Shown: positions 34,501 to 42,916 of the stretch, piece after piece | How the letters are laid out: every line of letters starts with the position of its first letter | Numbering within the stretch: the first letter of the stretch is position 1 | From: Pedobacter psychroterrae | GTDB lineage: Bacteria; Bacteroidota; Bacteroidia; Sphingobacteriales; Sphingobacteriaceae | Length of the DNA stretch: 64,000 nucleotides | Assembly (NCBI RefSeq): GCF_004331695.1 | Contig: NZ_SJSL01000002.1 | Span: forward strand, 186,001 to 250,000 | Reading direction: 5' to 3' | Made by a program: the position numbers and the translations under genes | Notes under the pieces: model-generated | What the model was told of the DNA's origin: nothing | Seen by the model: the letters and a program-made list of their open reading frames with translations, nothing else | Database searches by the model: none

Positions 34501-35253
34501 CTGGTGAGCTATTCCGATCCACAGCCCTATATGAACAGCATAAACTACATAACCTATGCCAATTACGTTTTAGGTTATAGCGTTATGCCGCTCTTTGCTT
34601 TTCAATATGCAGGTTTAGATGCAATGGGCGATCCGCAAATTAAACTGGCAGACGGCACCATTACCAAAGACCCTCAAAAACCTACCGGAGATGACCTGGT
34701 ATATAAAGGTTCCATCATCCCAAAATTCAATGGTGGTTTCTCTAACAGTTTTAAATACAAAAGCCTGGAGCTTACAGGTAATATGGTGTATAGTTTCGGT
34801 GCAGTAATGCGCAGAGATGTAAATCAGTTTTACGGGGGAGACCGCCTTACTAGCAGTCCCCAAAGTTTTAGTGGTAACGTCTCTGAAGATTTCGCAAACA
34901 GGTGGAAGAAGGCGGGAGATGAAAATATAACCAACATCCCGCGTTATGTTTCCGATGGCTATACAAATTACAGCCAGCGCAATACCAATTATTACACCAT
35001 GGCCGATATCAATGTGGTTAGCGCATCCTACGTTAAACTGCGCGACGTTTCCCTGGCTTACAGTTTACCGGAAAATGTAACCAATCTGCTAAAAATAGAA
35101 AGCGCAAGTTTAAGGTTTCAGGTCAACAATATTTTACTGTGGAAGGCCAATAAGTATGGTATAGATCCTGAGTTTCAAAACTTTTCATATGGCTACCGCA
35201 ATACAAGAAGCGGCCAGCATGCCACTACCATTGCGCTAAACGTTAATTTTTAA
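31594..35253 (+). CDS. SusC/RagA family TonB-linked outer-membrane protein with STN domain
   Basis: This 1219-aa outer-membrane importer begins at [14 protein letters not shown], followed by a signal segment ([23 protein letters not shown]). The long start is kept because related Pedobacter proteins begin alike. An internal Met at the signal is the alternative. The STN domain covers about 48-125 ([24 protein letters not shown]). The regulatory beta sandwich covers about 135-235, with a longer insertion than usual ([34 protein letters not shown]). The plug carries [51 protein letters not shown], and the barrel ends in NVNF. The substrate is unknown. Downstream genes encode an ABC exporter and MutS-like ATPases, not hydrolases. 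Confidence 0.94.
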   Translation: [1219 protein letters not shown]

Positions 35254-35273
35254 TCCAATCAATCGAAAACACC

Positions 35274-36776
35274 ATGCGAAAATATATTCATACCACAGTG
35301 GTTGCTTTTGTCCTGTTAACGGTCACAGCAACATCATGTAAAAAAAGCTTTTTAGAGGTTGTACCTAAAGGAAAGCTGGTGGCTAAAGATTACGAAGACT
35401 ATAACCTACTGATGAACGGTCCCAGTTTTTACAAGTTTGGCAATACAGGGATGTGGCAGGCCGCCATGATTATGGGAGATGAGGTATCGGCAGAAGAAGC
35501 CTTTTTAGGCGCAAACTCTGCGCAGTCAAGGGCTTTGTTTCAGTACGATGATGCGATATTTCTTCCGTCAAATGTCGAGTCGGCTACCAGCGAAAACCCC
35601 CAGTTTCTTCAACGGTATTTGCAAAACCTTTATACGCTCAATAAGATCATCAACGAAGTAAATTCGGCCAATGGTGGCACACAGCAACAAAGGCAGGAAA
35701 TTGCCGCCGAAGCCATGGTTACCAGGGCCTATACCAATTTCCAGCTGATCAATTACTTTGCAAAACCCTATGCTGCTGCTACAGCGGCTTCAGATCCGGG
35801 TTTTCCCATCATTACTACGGAAGACATTACGGAGACCGATTTTAAACGTGGTACTGTGCAGGAGATGTATGATTTTATCATCCGCGACCTCACCTTAGCC
35901 CTGCCGGCAATAAACACTTCTCCTTCCTTCCGTACCCGCTGGTGTAAGGCTTCTGCAGAAGGTTTTCTGGGCAAGGTCTATTTATTTATGGGTAACGCTA
36001 CCGGCGCACTGGAGCAGTTCAACGCCTCATTCGCCGATCTCACAAAAATGAGCTCCGCACCGCATTTGTACAATTACAATGAAACCTTCGGTCCGGGTGG
36101 CTCATTTTTACCCTTAGACCCGGTTTTCGGTCCCAATTCTCCTTTTAACAACCAGACCGATTATACCGAATCTGTAGTTGCGGCTTTTAGTTATGCAGGG
36201 AATTACGATGGCAATGGGTTTGGGAATGATTTCCTGAGCATCAAACCAGAAGCAAAGGCATTATTTGGTGCGTCAGACCTGAGACTTAATTTTTTCACAG
36301 ACCTGTTTCCAGACCAGTCGACCATTCCAGGCGGGCGGGTACGCCGCTTTACTTCGCCTTATTCTTCTTACGCACGCATCGGACTGGAGCTTCCGGAGCT
36401 TTATCTACTAAGAGCAGAAGCAAAGGCAAGAACCAGCGACCTCAGTGGGGCAGTAAGCGATGTAGAAACCCTACGTAAAAACCGTATGCCAGCAACTGAT
36501 GCTGCTGTGCCAATAGCAATTGCAGCTGATAAAAACGCCTTAATTAAATTCATATTAGAAGAACGAATCAGGGAATATGCCGGTTTAGGATACCGTTGGT
36601 GGGACTTGCGCCGCCTATCCGTAGACCCGATTTTTTCCGGCACACCACTGCCATCGCATACATTATTCTTAACCAATGGGGGAACCACCCAGTTTAATTT
36701 AAAACCAGAAAGATTGACACTCCGTATCCCTGCAGCTTATATAAAAGCACATCCGGAAATGACCGATAATCCTTAA
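35274..36776 (+). CDS. RagB/SusD family nutrient-binding lipoprotein
   Basis: This 500-aa surface lipoprotein has signal MRKYIHTTVVAFVLLTVTATSC (Cys22), followed by KKSFLEVVPKGKLVAKDYEDYNLLMNG. The SusD helical fold is visible in QEIAAEAMVTRAYTNFQLINYFAKPY, DFIIRDLTLALPAI, CKASAEGFLGKVYLFMGNATGALEQFNASF and FILEERIREYAGLGYRWWDLRRLS. It is the lid partner of the preceding SusC, 20 bases away. An mRNA hairpin at 36807 separates it from the ABC transporter genes, so the SusCD part may be made in excess over the rest. Confidence 0.93.
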   Translation: MRKYIHTTVVAFVLLTVTATSCKKSFLEVVPKGKLVAKDYEDYNLLMNGPSFYKFGNTGMWQAAMIMGDEVSAEEAFLGANSAQSRALFQYDDAIFLPSNVESATSENPQFLQRYLQNLYTLNKIINEVNSANGGTQQQRQEIAAEAMVTRAYTNFQLINYFAKPYAAATAASDPGFPIITTEDITETDFKRGTVQEMYDFIIRDLTLALPAINTSPSFRTRWCKASAEGFLGKVYLFMGNATGALEQFNASFADLTKMSSAPHLYNYNETFGPGGSFLPLDPVFGPNSPFNNQTDYTESVVAAFSYAGNYDGNGFGNDFLSIKPEAKALFGASDLRLNFFTDLFPDQSTIPGGRVRRFTSPYSSYARIGLELPELYLLRAEAKARTSDLSGAVSDVETLRKNRMPATDAAVPIAIAADKNALIKFILEERIREYAGLGYRWWDLRRLSVDPIFSGTPLPSHTLFLTNGGTTQFNLKPERLTLRIPAAYIKAHPEMTDNP

Positions 36777-36806
36777 AATCAACATAAACGTTCCCAAAAA
36801 CTCCTA

Positions 36807-36829
36807 AGGGATGGCCAAAAGCCATCCCT
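36807..36829 (+). promoter_or_regulatory. Intra-operon hairpin between SusD and ABC ATPase genes
   Basis: AGGGATGGC (36807-36815) pairs perfectly over 9 bp with GCCATCCCT (36821-36829) around a CAAAA loop. No T tract follows, so it is more likely an RNA-processing or stability barrier than a full terminator. Confidence 0.55.
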
Positions 36830-36860
36830 ACAAGGAAAACCATGCAAAAAAATTTAGAAA

Positions 36861-37790
36861 ATGAAACAAAGCATAGTAAAAATAGAAAATTTGTCGCACC
36901 GCTACAGCAGAGACTGGGCCATACGCGATATAAACTTTGAGATAGACCAGGTAGGGATACTCGGTTTGCTGGGCTCAAACGGCGCAGGCAAATCCACCAC
37001 CATGAACATTCTTTGCGGCGTGCTTAACCAAACAGAAGGGAATGTGTATATCGACGGGATCGACATCCGCGAGCAGCCGGAGGAAGCGAAAAAGCTGTTG
37101 GGTTTTCTACCCCAAAACGCGCCTCTGCACTTGGAACTCACCGTAGAAGAGTACCTGATATATTGTGCAGAGATCCGCAATGTGGAGCCGGCTAACATCA
37201 AGCAAGCCGTAAACGAAGTGATGGAAAAATGTGGCGTAGCCCATTTTGCTAATCGCCTGCTGCGTAACCTCTCCGGCGGTTACCGCCAGCGCGTGGGCAT
37301 TGCCCAGGCCATCATCCACAAACCCAAGCTAGTTGTATTGGATGAACCTACCAATGGCTTAGACCCCAATCAGATTCTGGAAGTGCGTAAGCTGATCAAA
37401 GAAATTGCTGAAGAACATGCGGTGATCTTTTCCACCCATATTTTGTCGGAAGTACAAGCCATCTGCAAGGACATTAAAATGATAGAAAGCGGACGTATGG
37501 TATTTGCAGATACCATGGATGCCTTCAACAATTACATCATGCCAGATACCATGCGGGTAGTGATGGACAATCCTCCACCGCAGGAAGAATTAATGGCTAT
37601 ATCAGGCATAACGGGACTGGAGTTGCTGAACGACGGTAGCTTCCGGCTGCGTTTTACTGCATCATCAGAGCTATCCAAGCAGCTAGTTACCATGAGCGTA
37701 CAACGAGGCTGGGAGTTGAAAGAGATCATGCTCGAGAAAAGTTCACTGGATGAAGTATTCGCCCAATTGTCCAATAAAAAATCACGATAA
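36861..37790 (+). CDS. ABC transporter ATP-binding protein (GldA/ABC-2 type)
   Basis: This 309-aa cytoplasmic ATPase has all motifs intact: Walker A GSNGAGKST (residues 38-46), Q-loop GFLPQNAPLH, signature LSGGYRQRVGIAQA near residue 137, Walker B LVVLDEPTNGLDPNQ near 160, and the switch His in FSTHILSE. The C-terminal extension (about 220-309) is typical of ABC-2 exporters and GldA. It is translated just before the membrane component (8-base gap), so the two form an ABC-2 exporter with a GldF-GldG-like partner. Confidence 0.93.
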   Translation: MKQSIVKIENLSHRYSRDWAIRDINFEIDQVGILGLLGSNGAGKSTTMNILCGVLNQTEGNVYIDGIDIREQPEEAKKLLGFLPQNAPLHLELTVEEYLIYCAEIRNVEPANIKQAVNEVMEKCGVAHFANRLLRNLSGGYRQRVGIAQAIIHKPKLVVLDEPTNGLDPNQILEVRKLIKEIAEEHAVIFSTHILSEVQAICKDIKMIESGRMVFADTMDAFNNYIMPDTMRVVMDNPPPQEELMAISGITGLELLNDGSFRLRFTASSELSKQLVTMSVQRGWELKEIMLEKSSLDEVFAQLSNKKSR

Positions 37791-37798
37791 ACACCGCA

Positions 37799-40117
37799 AT
37801 GAGAAAAATATTCAAAATAGCCAAATTAGAGCTCAACATCCTGTTTTACTCACCAGTAGCCTGGCTGGTACTAGCCATATTCATGGTGCAATGCGCCCTT
37901 TCCTTTCTGGACAATATGCAGGGGACCCGCACCGGAATCTCTTTAGGCTATTATCCCGGACCCATTACCCGTACACTTTTTGCTGGCAATTCCGGCTTAT
38001 TTACAACCATTCAAGGTTATATTTACCTGTATATTCCCATATTAACCATGGGCCTGATGAGCAGGGAAACCAGCAGCGGATCCATTAAACTGCTGCTGTC
38101 TTCTCCTGTAAAACTAAGGCAGATCATTTTAGGCAAATACCTGGCCATCATTGGTTATGGCTTAACGCTGATCGGTGTATTGCTAATCTTTGTGATCATA
38201 GGAGGCTTTTTCATTAAGGATGTAGACCTTGGTTTCATCTTTTCAGGTCTTCTGGGACTCTATTTACTAATCTGCACCTATGCTGCCATTGGCTTGTTCA
38301 TGTCCTGCCTCACCAATTACCAGGTGGTTGCGGCCATCAGCACATTGGCGGTATTTGCGGTTTTAAGGTATGTAGGTGTGTTATGGCAGGAAATTGATTT
38401 CGTAAGAGACCTTACTTATTTTCTTTCCATATCCGGTCGTACAGAAAAAATGGTGAACGGACTCATCACTACGAAAGATCTTTTCTATTTCCTAATCATC
38501 ATCGCCTCATTCCTGTCGTTATGCGTGCTGCGCTTGAAATCAGAGCGGGAGCTAAAGCCCTTGTCGGTCAAAGTCGGTCGCTATGCAGCGCTCTTATTTG
38601 GTGCCCTATTGTTGGGCTACATTACTTCCAGGCCTGTGTTTACAGGTTATCTGGATGCTACATCAGCCCAATCATTAACCCTTACGAAGACCAGTCGCGA
38701 TATCATTAAAAAGCTGGACGGAGACCTGAAGGTTACCACCTATGTAAACATGCTGGCGCCCAATGTATGGTACCTTTTGCCGTTGTCCAGGAACAACGAT
38801 TTGAGCAGGATGGAAGATTTCAAAAGATTCTTGCCCGGCATGAAACAGGAGTACGTTTATTATTACCAAAAGCCAGTAGATACCAATTATACCGAATACA
38901 AATATAACCCAAACATAAAGGCAAATTCCAGTGTCGACAAAATAGCAGAGCAGATGGCCACCAATATGGGCATAGACGCAAGACCTTTCATCCCGCCTGC
39001 TGAGATCAAAAAACAAATAGATCTGGAGCCCGAAGGTTACTTACATGTAAGGAAACTCGAATACAAAGGTAAAAGCGAATACCTAAGGTTTTTCATGGGA
39101 GATATGGATCCCTATGCTACAGAAGCAGAAGTGAGCGCCGCTTTAAAGCGCTTATTGATAGATGCTCCTAAGGTGGTTTTTCTAACAGGCAATAACGAGC
39201 GCGCTACAGACAGCAAAGGCGACAGAGATTACCACCTGATCAGCAGCTTAAAAACGAAGAGAACGGCATTGATTAATCAGGGCTTTGATGTAGATACCCT
39301 AAACCTAGGCACACAAGAAATAGGTGCAACCGTAGACATCGTTGTGCTGGCCGATCCAACCGAGCCCTTTACCGCAGAAGAACAACATAAATTAAGTGCC
39401 TATATCGAAAGAGGAGGCAATATGCTGATCATCGGCGAACCCGGCAGACAAGACATACTTAATCCATTTTTGGCCACTATCGGCCTGCAGCTAAAACAGG
39501 GTATATTGGTTAAGCCAGACAAGGCACTTACCCCAGGATTCATCAATGCAACATTCTCCCCATTGTCGGCCGCACTCGATTCTAACTTTACCAGATTGCA
39601 GCAGGGCCAGGCTACCGTAGCGGTACAGGGTGCCAGTGCAATCAGCTATACGCCTTCAATAAGTTTTAGCATCAAACCATTGCTGCTCAGCACTCCCGGG
39701 GGCTGGAACAAACAGCTGGCAGCAGCTCAGGGCAATATCGATCTGACTACAGCCAATCTTAGTTTTAACGCCGCGCAGGGCGATGAAATGGGTGTATTCC
39801 CAATCGCAATATCCATGAGCCGGAAGATAAACAACAAAGAACAAAGGATCGTGGTATCTGGCGACGCCGATTTTATCAGCAACGGGGAATTGTCGCGGAC
39901 GGCAAGAGGGAAAAACCAATACTACCTCAATGGCGTATTTCGCTGGCTGGGCAATGGAGATTTTCCTGTAGACGTAAGTAGGCCAGCGCCAAAAGATACG
40001 GACCTGAAGGTTTCACGCGAACAAATTACCGCACTGATGTGGTTATGTAAGGGAATTATTCCTGCTGTAATTGCCATACTGGGTGCAATAGTGTTATTTA
40101 AAAGAAGAAGAAAATAA
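37799..40117 (+). CDS. Fused ABC-2 permease and GldG-like protein
   Basis: This is a 772-aa inner-membrane protein. Residues 1-250 form an ABC-2/GldF-like permease with six hydrophobic segments (LNILFYSPVAWLVLAIFMVQ, LYIPILTMGLMSRETSSGSIKLLLSSP, LGKYLAIIGYGLTLIGVLLIFVI and others). Another segment, YAALLFGALLLGYI, leads into a large periplasmic region at about 290-720 with the GldG/ABC_transp_aux signature: SAQSLTLTKTSRDIIKKLDGDLKVTTYV, then IVVLADPTEPFTAEEQHKLSAYIERGGNMLIIGEP. A final helix (GIIPAVIAILGAIVLF) ends the chain. In gliding Bacteroidota GldF and GldG are separate. Here they are one chain, and no other gld genes are present, so a motility role is unlikely. The cargo is unknown. 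Confidence 0.88.
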   Translation: MRKIFKIAKLELNILFYSPVAWLVLAIFMVQCALSFLDNMQGTRTGISLGYYPGPITRTLFAGNSGLFTTIQGYIYLYIPILTMGLMSRETSSGSIKLLLSSPVKLRQIILGKYLAIIGYGLTLIGVLLIFVIIGGFFIKDVDLGFIFSGLLGLYLLICTYAAIGLFMSCLTNYQVVAAISTLAVFAVLRYVGVLWQEIDFVRDLTYFLSISGRTEKMVNGLITTKDLFYFLIIIASFLSLCVLRLKSERELKPLSVKVGRYAALLFGALLLGYITSRPVFTGYLDATSAQSLTLTKTSRDIIKKLDGDLKVTTYVNMLAPNVWYLLPLSRNNDLSRMEDFKRFLPGMKQEYVYYYQKPVDTNYTEYKYNPNIKANSSVDKIAEQMATNMGIDARPFIPPAEIKKQIDLEPEGYLHVRKLEYKGKSEYLRFFMGDMDPYATEAEVSAALKRLLIDAPKVVFLTGNNERATDSKGDRDYHLISSLKTKRTALINQGFDVDTLNLGTQEIGATVDIVVLADPTEPFTAEEQHKLSAYIERGGNMLIIGEPGRQDILNPFLATIGLQLKQGILVKPDKALTPGFINATFSPLSAALDSNFTRLQQGQATVAVQGASAISYTPSISFSIKPLLLSTPGGWNKQLAAAQGNIDLTTANLSFNAAQGDEMGVFPIAISMSRKINNKEQRIVVSGDADFISNGELSRTARGKNQYYLNGVFRWLGNGDFPVDVSRPAPKDTDLKVSREQITALMWLCKGIIPAVIAILGAIVLFKRRRK

Positions 40118-40147
40118 TTTTTAGGTTTAGTTAACCATGCAGCAACA

Positions 40148-40178
40148 TTTGGAGAGCACCCGGATGGGCCTCTCCAAA
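40148..40178 (+). promoter_or_regulatory. Intra-operon hairpin between permease and MutS-like genes
   Basis: TTTGGAGAG (40148-40156) pairs with CTCTCCAAA (40170-40178). Inside, CCC and GGG form an upper stem with loop GGAT. AAGCTG follows with no T tract. As with the hairpin at 36807, it lies in the only sizeable gap between modules of the operon. Confidence 0.6.
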
Positions 40179-40203
40179 AGCTGTTCAATAAAAAATTTAT
40201 AAC

Positions 40204-41553
40204 ATGAATTTTAGTACCGATAAGCAAACGTTAGAAGACCTGAACATACTGGGCAAACCGGGTGGTGATTCCGTGTATGCGCTTTACAACAATACCCATA
40301 CACGTGGTGGTGCAGACATCCTGGAGCAGCTGTTCCTTTACCCCCTTGGGGATGTGGAAAGCATTAACAAGCGCAGCCAGAGCATCCAGTACTTCAGTTC
40401 GCTAAATCTGGCGTTCCCTATTTCTACGGTAGCCCTGGACAGTGCAGAGCTATATTTGAGCATGACCGACCAGCGAACCATGCTGTCGCAAAGCGGGGAT
40501 ACCCTGGCCCGTAAATTCAGTCAGCTGATTGCAGTGGACGGCGATCAAAAGTTGATCATCAACGGCATTATCGCTGTTATCGGTATCCTGCAGAGCCTTC
40601 AGGAATTCACCTTAAAAATAAAAGCAACGGCAGAAGTCAGCGCCTATCAAAGTAATCTTGCAGAAATAGAGACCCTGCTGGCAGAAGAATACTTTAAATC
40701 CCTGTTGGAAGACAGGCAGCCAGAAAGGCTGCCCTATTCCAAACTGGTGGATCTGGATAAGCTCCTTCGCTTTGGACATAGAGAAAGGATAAAGCAAATG
40801 CTCAGCTTTATTTACCAGTTGGATGTCTTGATATCCGTAGCCGCTACAGCCGCTAAAAAACAATACCTATTTCCCAAAGCCCTGCCAAAAGAAGAGCAGG
40901 TACTAAAGTTGAAGCAAGTACGGCACCCCCTCGTAAAAAACGTAAAAGGCAATAGCCTGGAAATCAGTCCGAGTCACAATGTCGTCTTCCTCACCGGGGC
41001 CAACATGGCCGGCAAATCCACCTTTATGAAATCCCTGGGCATCGCCCTATACCTGGCGCACATGGGATTCCCCGTGGCCGCAGAAGAAATGGAGTTTTCT
41101 GTAAGAGACGGAATTTATACCACGATCAACCTGGCAGACGACCTCAACAGTGGCAACAGTCATTTCTACGCAGAAGTACTGCGGGTAAAAAAGATCGCCA
41201 AGGAACTGGGGGCTGGCAAAAGCCTGTTTATCATATTTGATGAACTGTTTAGGGGCACCAATGTAAAAGACGCCTATGAAGGAACCATCGCCATTACAGA
41301 AGCCTTCGCCCAAAAGCACAATTGTATGTTTGTGGTATCTACCCATATCATCGAAGCAGGCGAAGTACTGAAAGCGCGTTGCCCCAACATCCAATTTGTA
41401 TACCTGCCAACCCGGATGAATGGCAATACACCCGTTTATACCTATCAGCTGGAGCTCGGTATTACAGCCGACAGACATGGGATGGTGATCATCAATAACG
41501 AGCGGATACTGGAGATCATCCGCAGCAGAAAAAATATAATACCACAATCATGA
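40204..41553 (+). CDS. MutS-like ATPase lacking the mismatch-binding domain (first of two)
   Basis: This 449-aa cytoplasmic protein covers only the core/lever and ATPase parts of MutS. It starts where MutS domain III starts (GGADILEQLFLYPLGDVESINKRSQSIQYF). It ends with an ABC-type ATPase whose Walker A is GANMAGKST (residues 265-273), Walker B LFIIFDELFRGTN and switch His VVSTHIIEAG. The mismatch-reading domain I, the connector domain and any Smr nuclease are absent. The canonical end motif of MutS is replaced by LGITADRHGMVIIN. It overlaps the second copy by 4 bases. The two resemble each other throughout the ATPase domain, so an obligate heterodimer of the MSH2/MSH6 kind is a plausible inference. 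A mismatch repair role is doubtful. Confidence 0.85.
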   Translation: MNFSTDKQTLEDLNILGKPGGDSVYALYNNTHTRGGADILEQLFLYPLGDVESINKRSQSIQYFSSLNLAFPISTVALDSAELYLSMTDQRTMLSQSGDTLARKFSQLIAVDGDQKLIINGIIAVIGILQSLQEFTLKIKATAEVSAYQSNLAEIETLLAEEYFKSLLEDRQPERLPYSKLVDLDKLLRFGHRERIKQMLSFIYQLDVLISVAATAAKKQYLFPKALPKEEQVLKLKQVRHPLVKNVKGNSLEISPSHNVVFLTGANMAGKSTFMKSLGIALYLAHMGFPVAAEEMEFSVRDGIYTTINLADDLNSGNSHFYAEVLRVKKIAKELGAGKSLFIIFDELFRGTNVKDAYEGTIAITEAFAQKHNCMFVVSTHIIEAGEVLKARCPNIQFVYLPTRMNGNTPVYTYQLELGITADRHGMVIINNERILEIIRSRKNIIPQS

Positions 41554-42875
41554 ATGCATTTGCAGACCAACAAACCCTGGACGATTTAAACATACCAGGC
41601 CGGCATAAAAATAATTCCATCGCCCGCCTTTTTGATGCGGTAGTTACTGCAGGGGGCAGAAAAGTGATGGACGAGCTGTTTAGTCGGCCGCTGGTTAGCG
41701 CAGTAGACATTAATAAACGCAGCAACATCTTCAAATACTTTGGGAAGCTGGGCATCAGCTTTCCGTTTAGCGATAAAGAATTCAGCATCATGGAAAACTA
41801 CCTGGCCTCGGGTAATGGCAGCAAACAGCTGGCCGGAGGCTGGAATATTATCTGGAGTAAAGTACTGGAGCTAGCCGCCCAGGATACTGAATACGCGCAG
41901 CTGAACAAAGAAGTATGCCATACCATTGCACTGCTAAACCGGTTCCATGAATTTGCAGCCGCACTGCCACAAGAAGAAAGCCCTTACCAGGTGCAGTTGA
42001 CCCAAATCATCAATACCTTTTCCCATCCCAGGCTCAGATGGCTAAAACAGAAGAAAGGCGTAAAGGAATTGTCGCTGGCCAAACTGATCAAATACGACTA
42101 CCTGTTACGTAACTGTCTGCATGAACAGATGAAAGTCCTGAACAGCCTGATCTTCCATCTGGATGTTTATATTGCTGTATCGGCGGTAGGCCAAAAGAAA
42201 GGCTTTAGCTATGCCAACGCCTTATCCAAAGAAGAACATACCCTGGAGATTGCCAACCTGTTTCATCCGGCAGTAGCAAATGCGGTAGGCAATACCCTGT
42301 CGCTCAGTCAGCGCAACAATGTCATCTTTCTAACAGGGGCAAACATGGCCGGCAAATCTACGCTGATGAAATCACTAGGCATCAGCATATACCTGGCCCA
42401 TATGGGTTTTCCTGTTGCTGCCAGCATGATGGAATTCTCTATAAAAGATGGACTGTATACCTCTATCAACGTGCCCGATAACCTGGACATGGGCTATAGC
42501 CATTTTTACGCAGAAGTGCTGCGGGTAAAAACAATAGCAGAGCAGGTGGCAGCCGATAAAAACCTAGTGGTAATCTTCGACGAATTGTTTAAAGGCACCA
42601 ATGTCAAAGATGCATACGATGCAACCTTGAGTATCACAGAGGCTTTCTCAGAAAACCGTAACTGTTTCTTTGTCATCTCCACCCACATCACCGAAGTAGG
42701 CGACTCCTTGATGGAGCGATGTGATAACTTTCTTTTTGTTTACTTGCCTACGATAATGGAAGGAGTAAAGCCAAGGTATACCTACAAGCTATCCGAGGGA
42801 ATTACAGAAGACAGACATGGGATGACGATTATTGAAAATGAAGGAATAATAGCTATCATTAACGCCAGCGGCTAA
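41550..42875 (+). CDS. MutS-like ATPase lacking the mismatch-binding domain (second of two)
   Basis: This 441-aa paralogue of the preceding gene, translationally coupled to it (ATGA overlap), has the same reduced architecture. The core starts with LFDAVVTAGGRKVMDELFSRPLVSAVDINKRSNIFKYF. The ATPase has Walker A GANMAGKST (263-271), Walker B LVVIFDELFKGTNVKDAYDAT and switch FVISTHITEVGDSL. The segment MKSLGI.IYLAHMGFPVAA is nearly identical in both copies, while the N-terminal halves differ much more. This pattern fits a tandem duplication followed by specialisation of the arms. It is the last gene of the region. A new promoter for metA follows. Confidence 0.85.
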   Translation: MNAFADQQTLDDLNIPGRHKNNSIARLFDAVVTAGGRKVMDELFSRPLVSAVDINKRSNIFKYFGKLGISFPFSDKEFSIMENYLASGNGSKQLAGGWNIIWSKVLELAAQDTEYAQLNKEVCHTIALLNRFHEFAAALPQEESPYQVQLTQIINTFSHPRLRWLKQKKGVKELSLAKLIKYDYLLRNCLHEQMKVLNSLIFHLDVYIAVSAVGQKKGFSYANALSKEEHTLEIANLFHPAVANAVGNTLSLSQRNNVIFLTGANMAGKSTLMKSLGISIYLAHMGFPVAASMMEFSIKDGLYTSINVPDNLDMGYSHFYAEVLRVKTIAEQVAADKNLVVIFDELFKGTNVKDAYDATLSITEAFSENRNCFFVISTHITEVGDSLMERCDNFLFVYLPTIMEGVKPRYTYKLSEGITEDRHGMTIIENEGIIAIINASG

Positions 42876-42916
42876 GGACTGGTGTAAAGCTATAGCAGGA
42901 TTCATGGTAATATTCT

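Noticed and set aside
29583..36776. Second SusCD locus as a polysaccharide utilisation locus
   Set aside because: No glycoside hydrolase, lyase or esterase gene accompanies it. The downstream genes are an ABC exporter and MutS-like ATPases.
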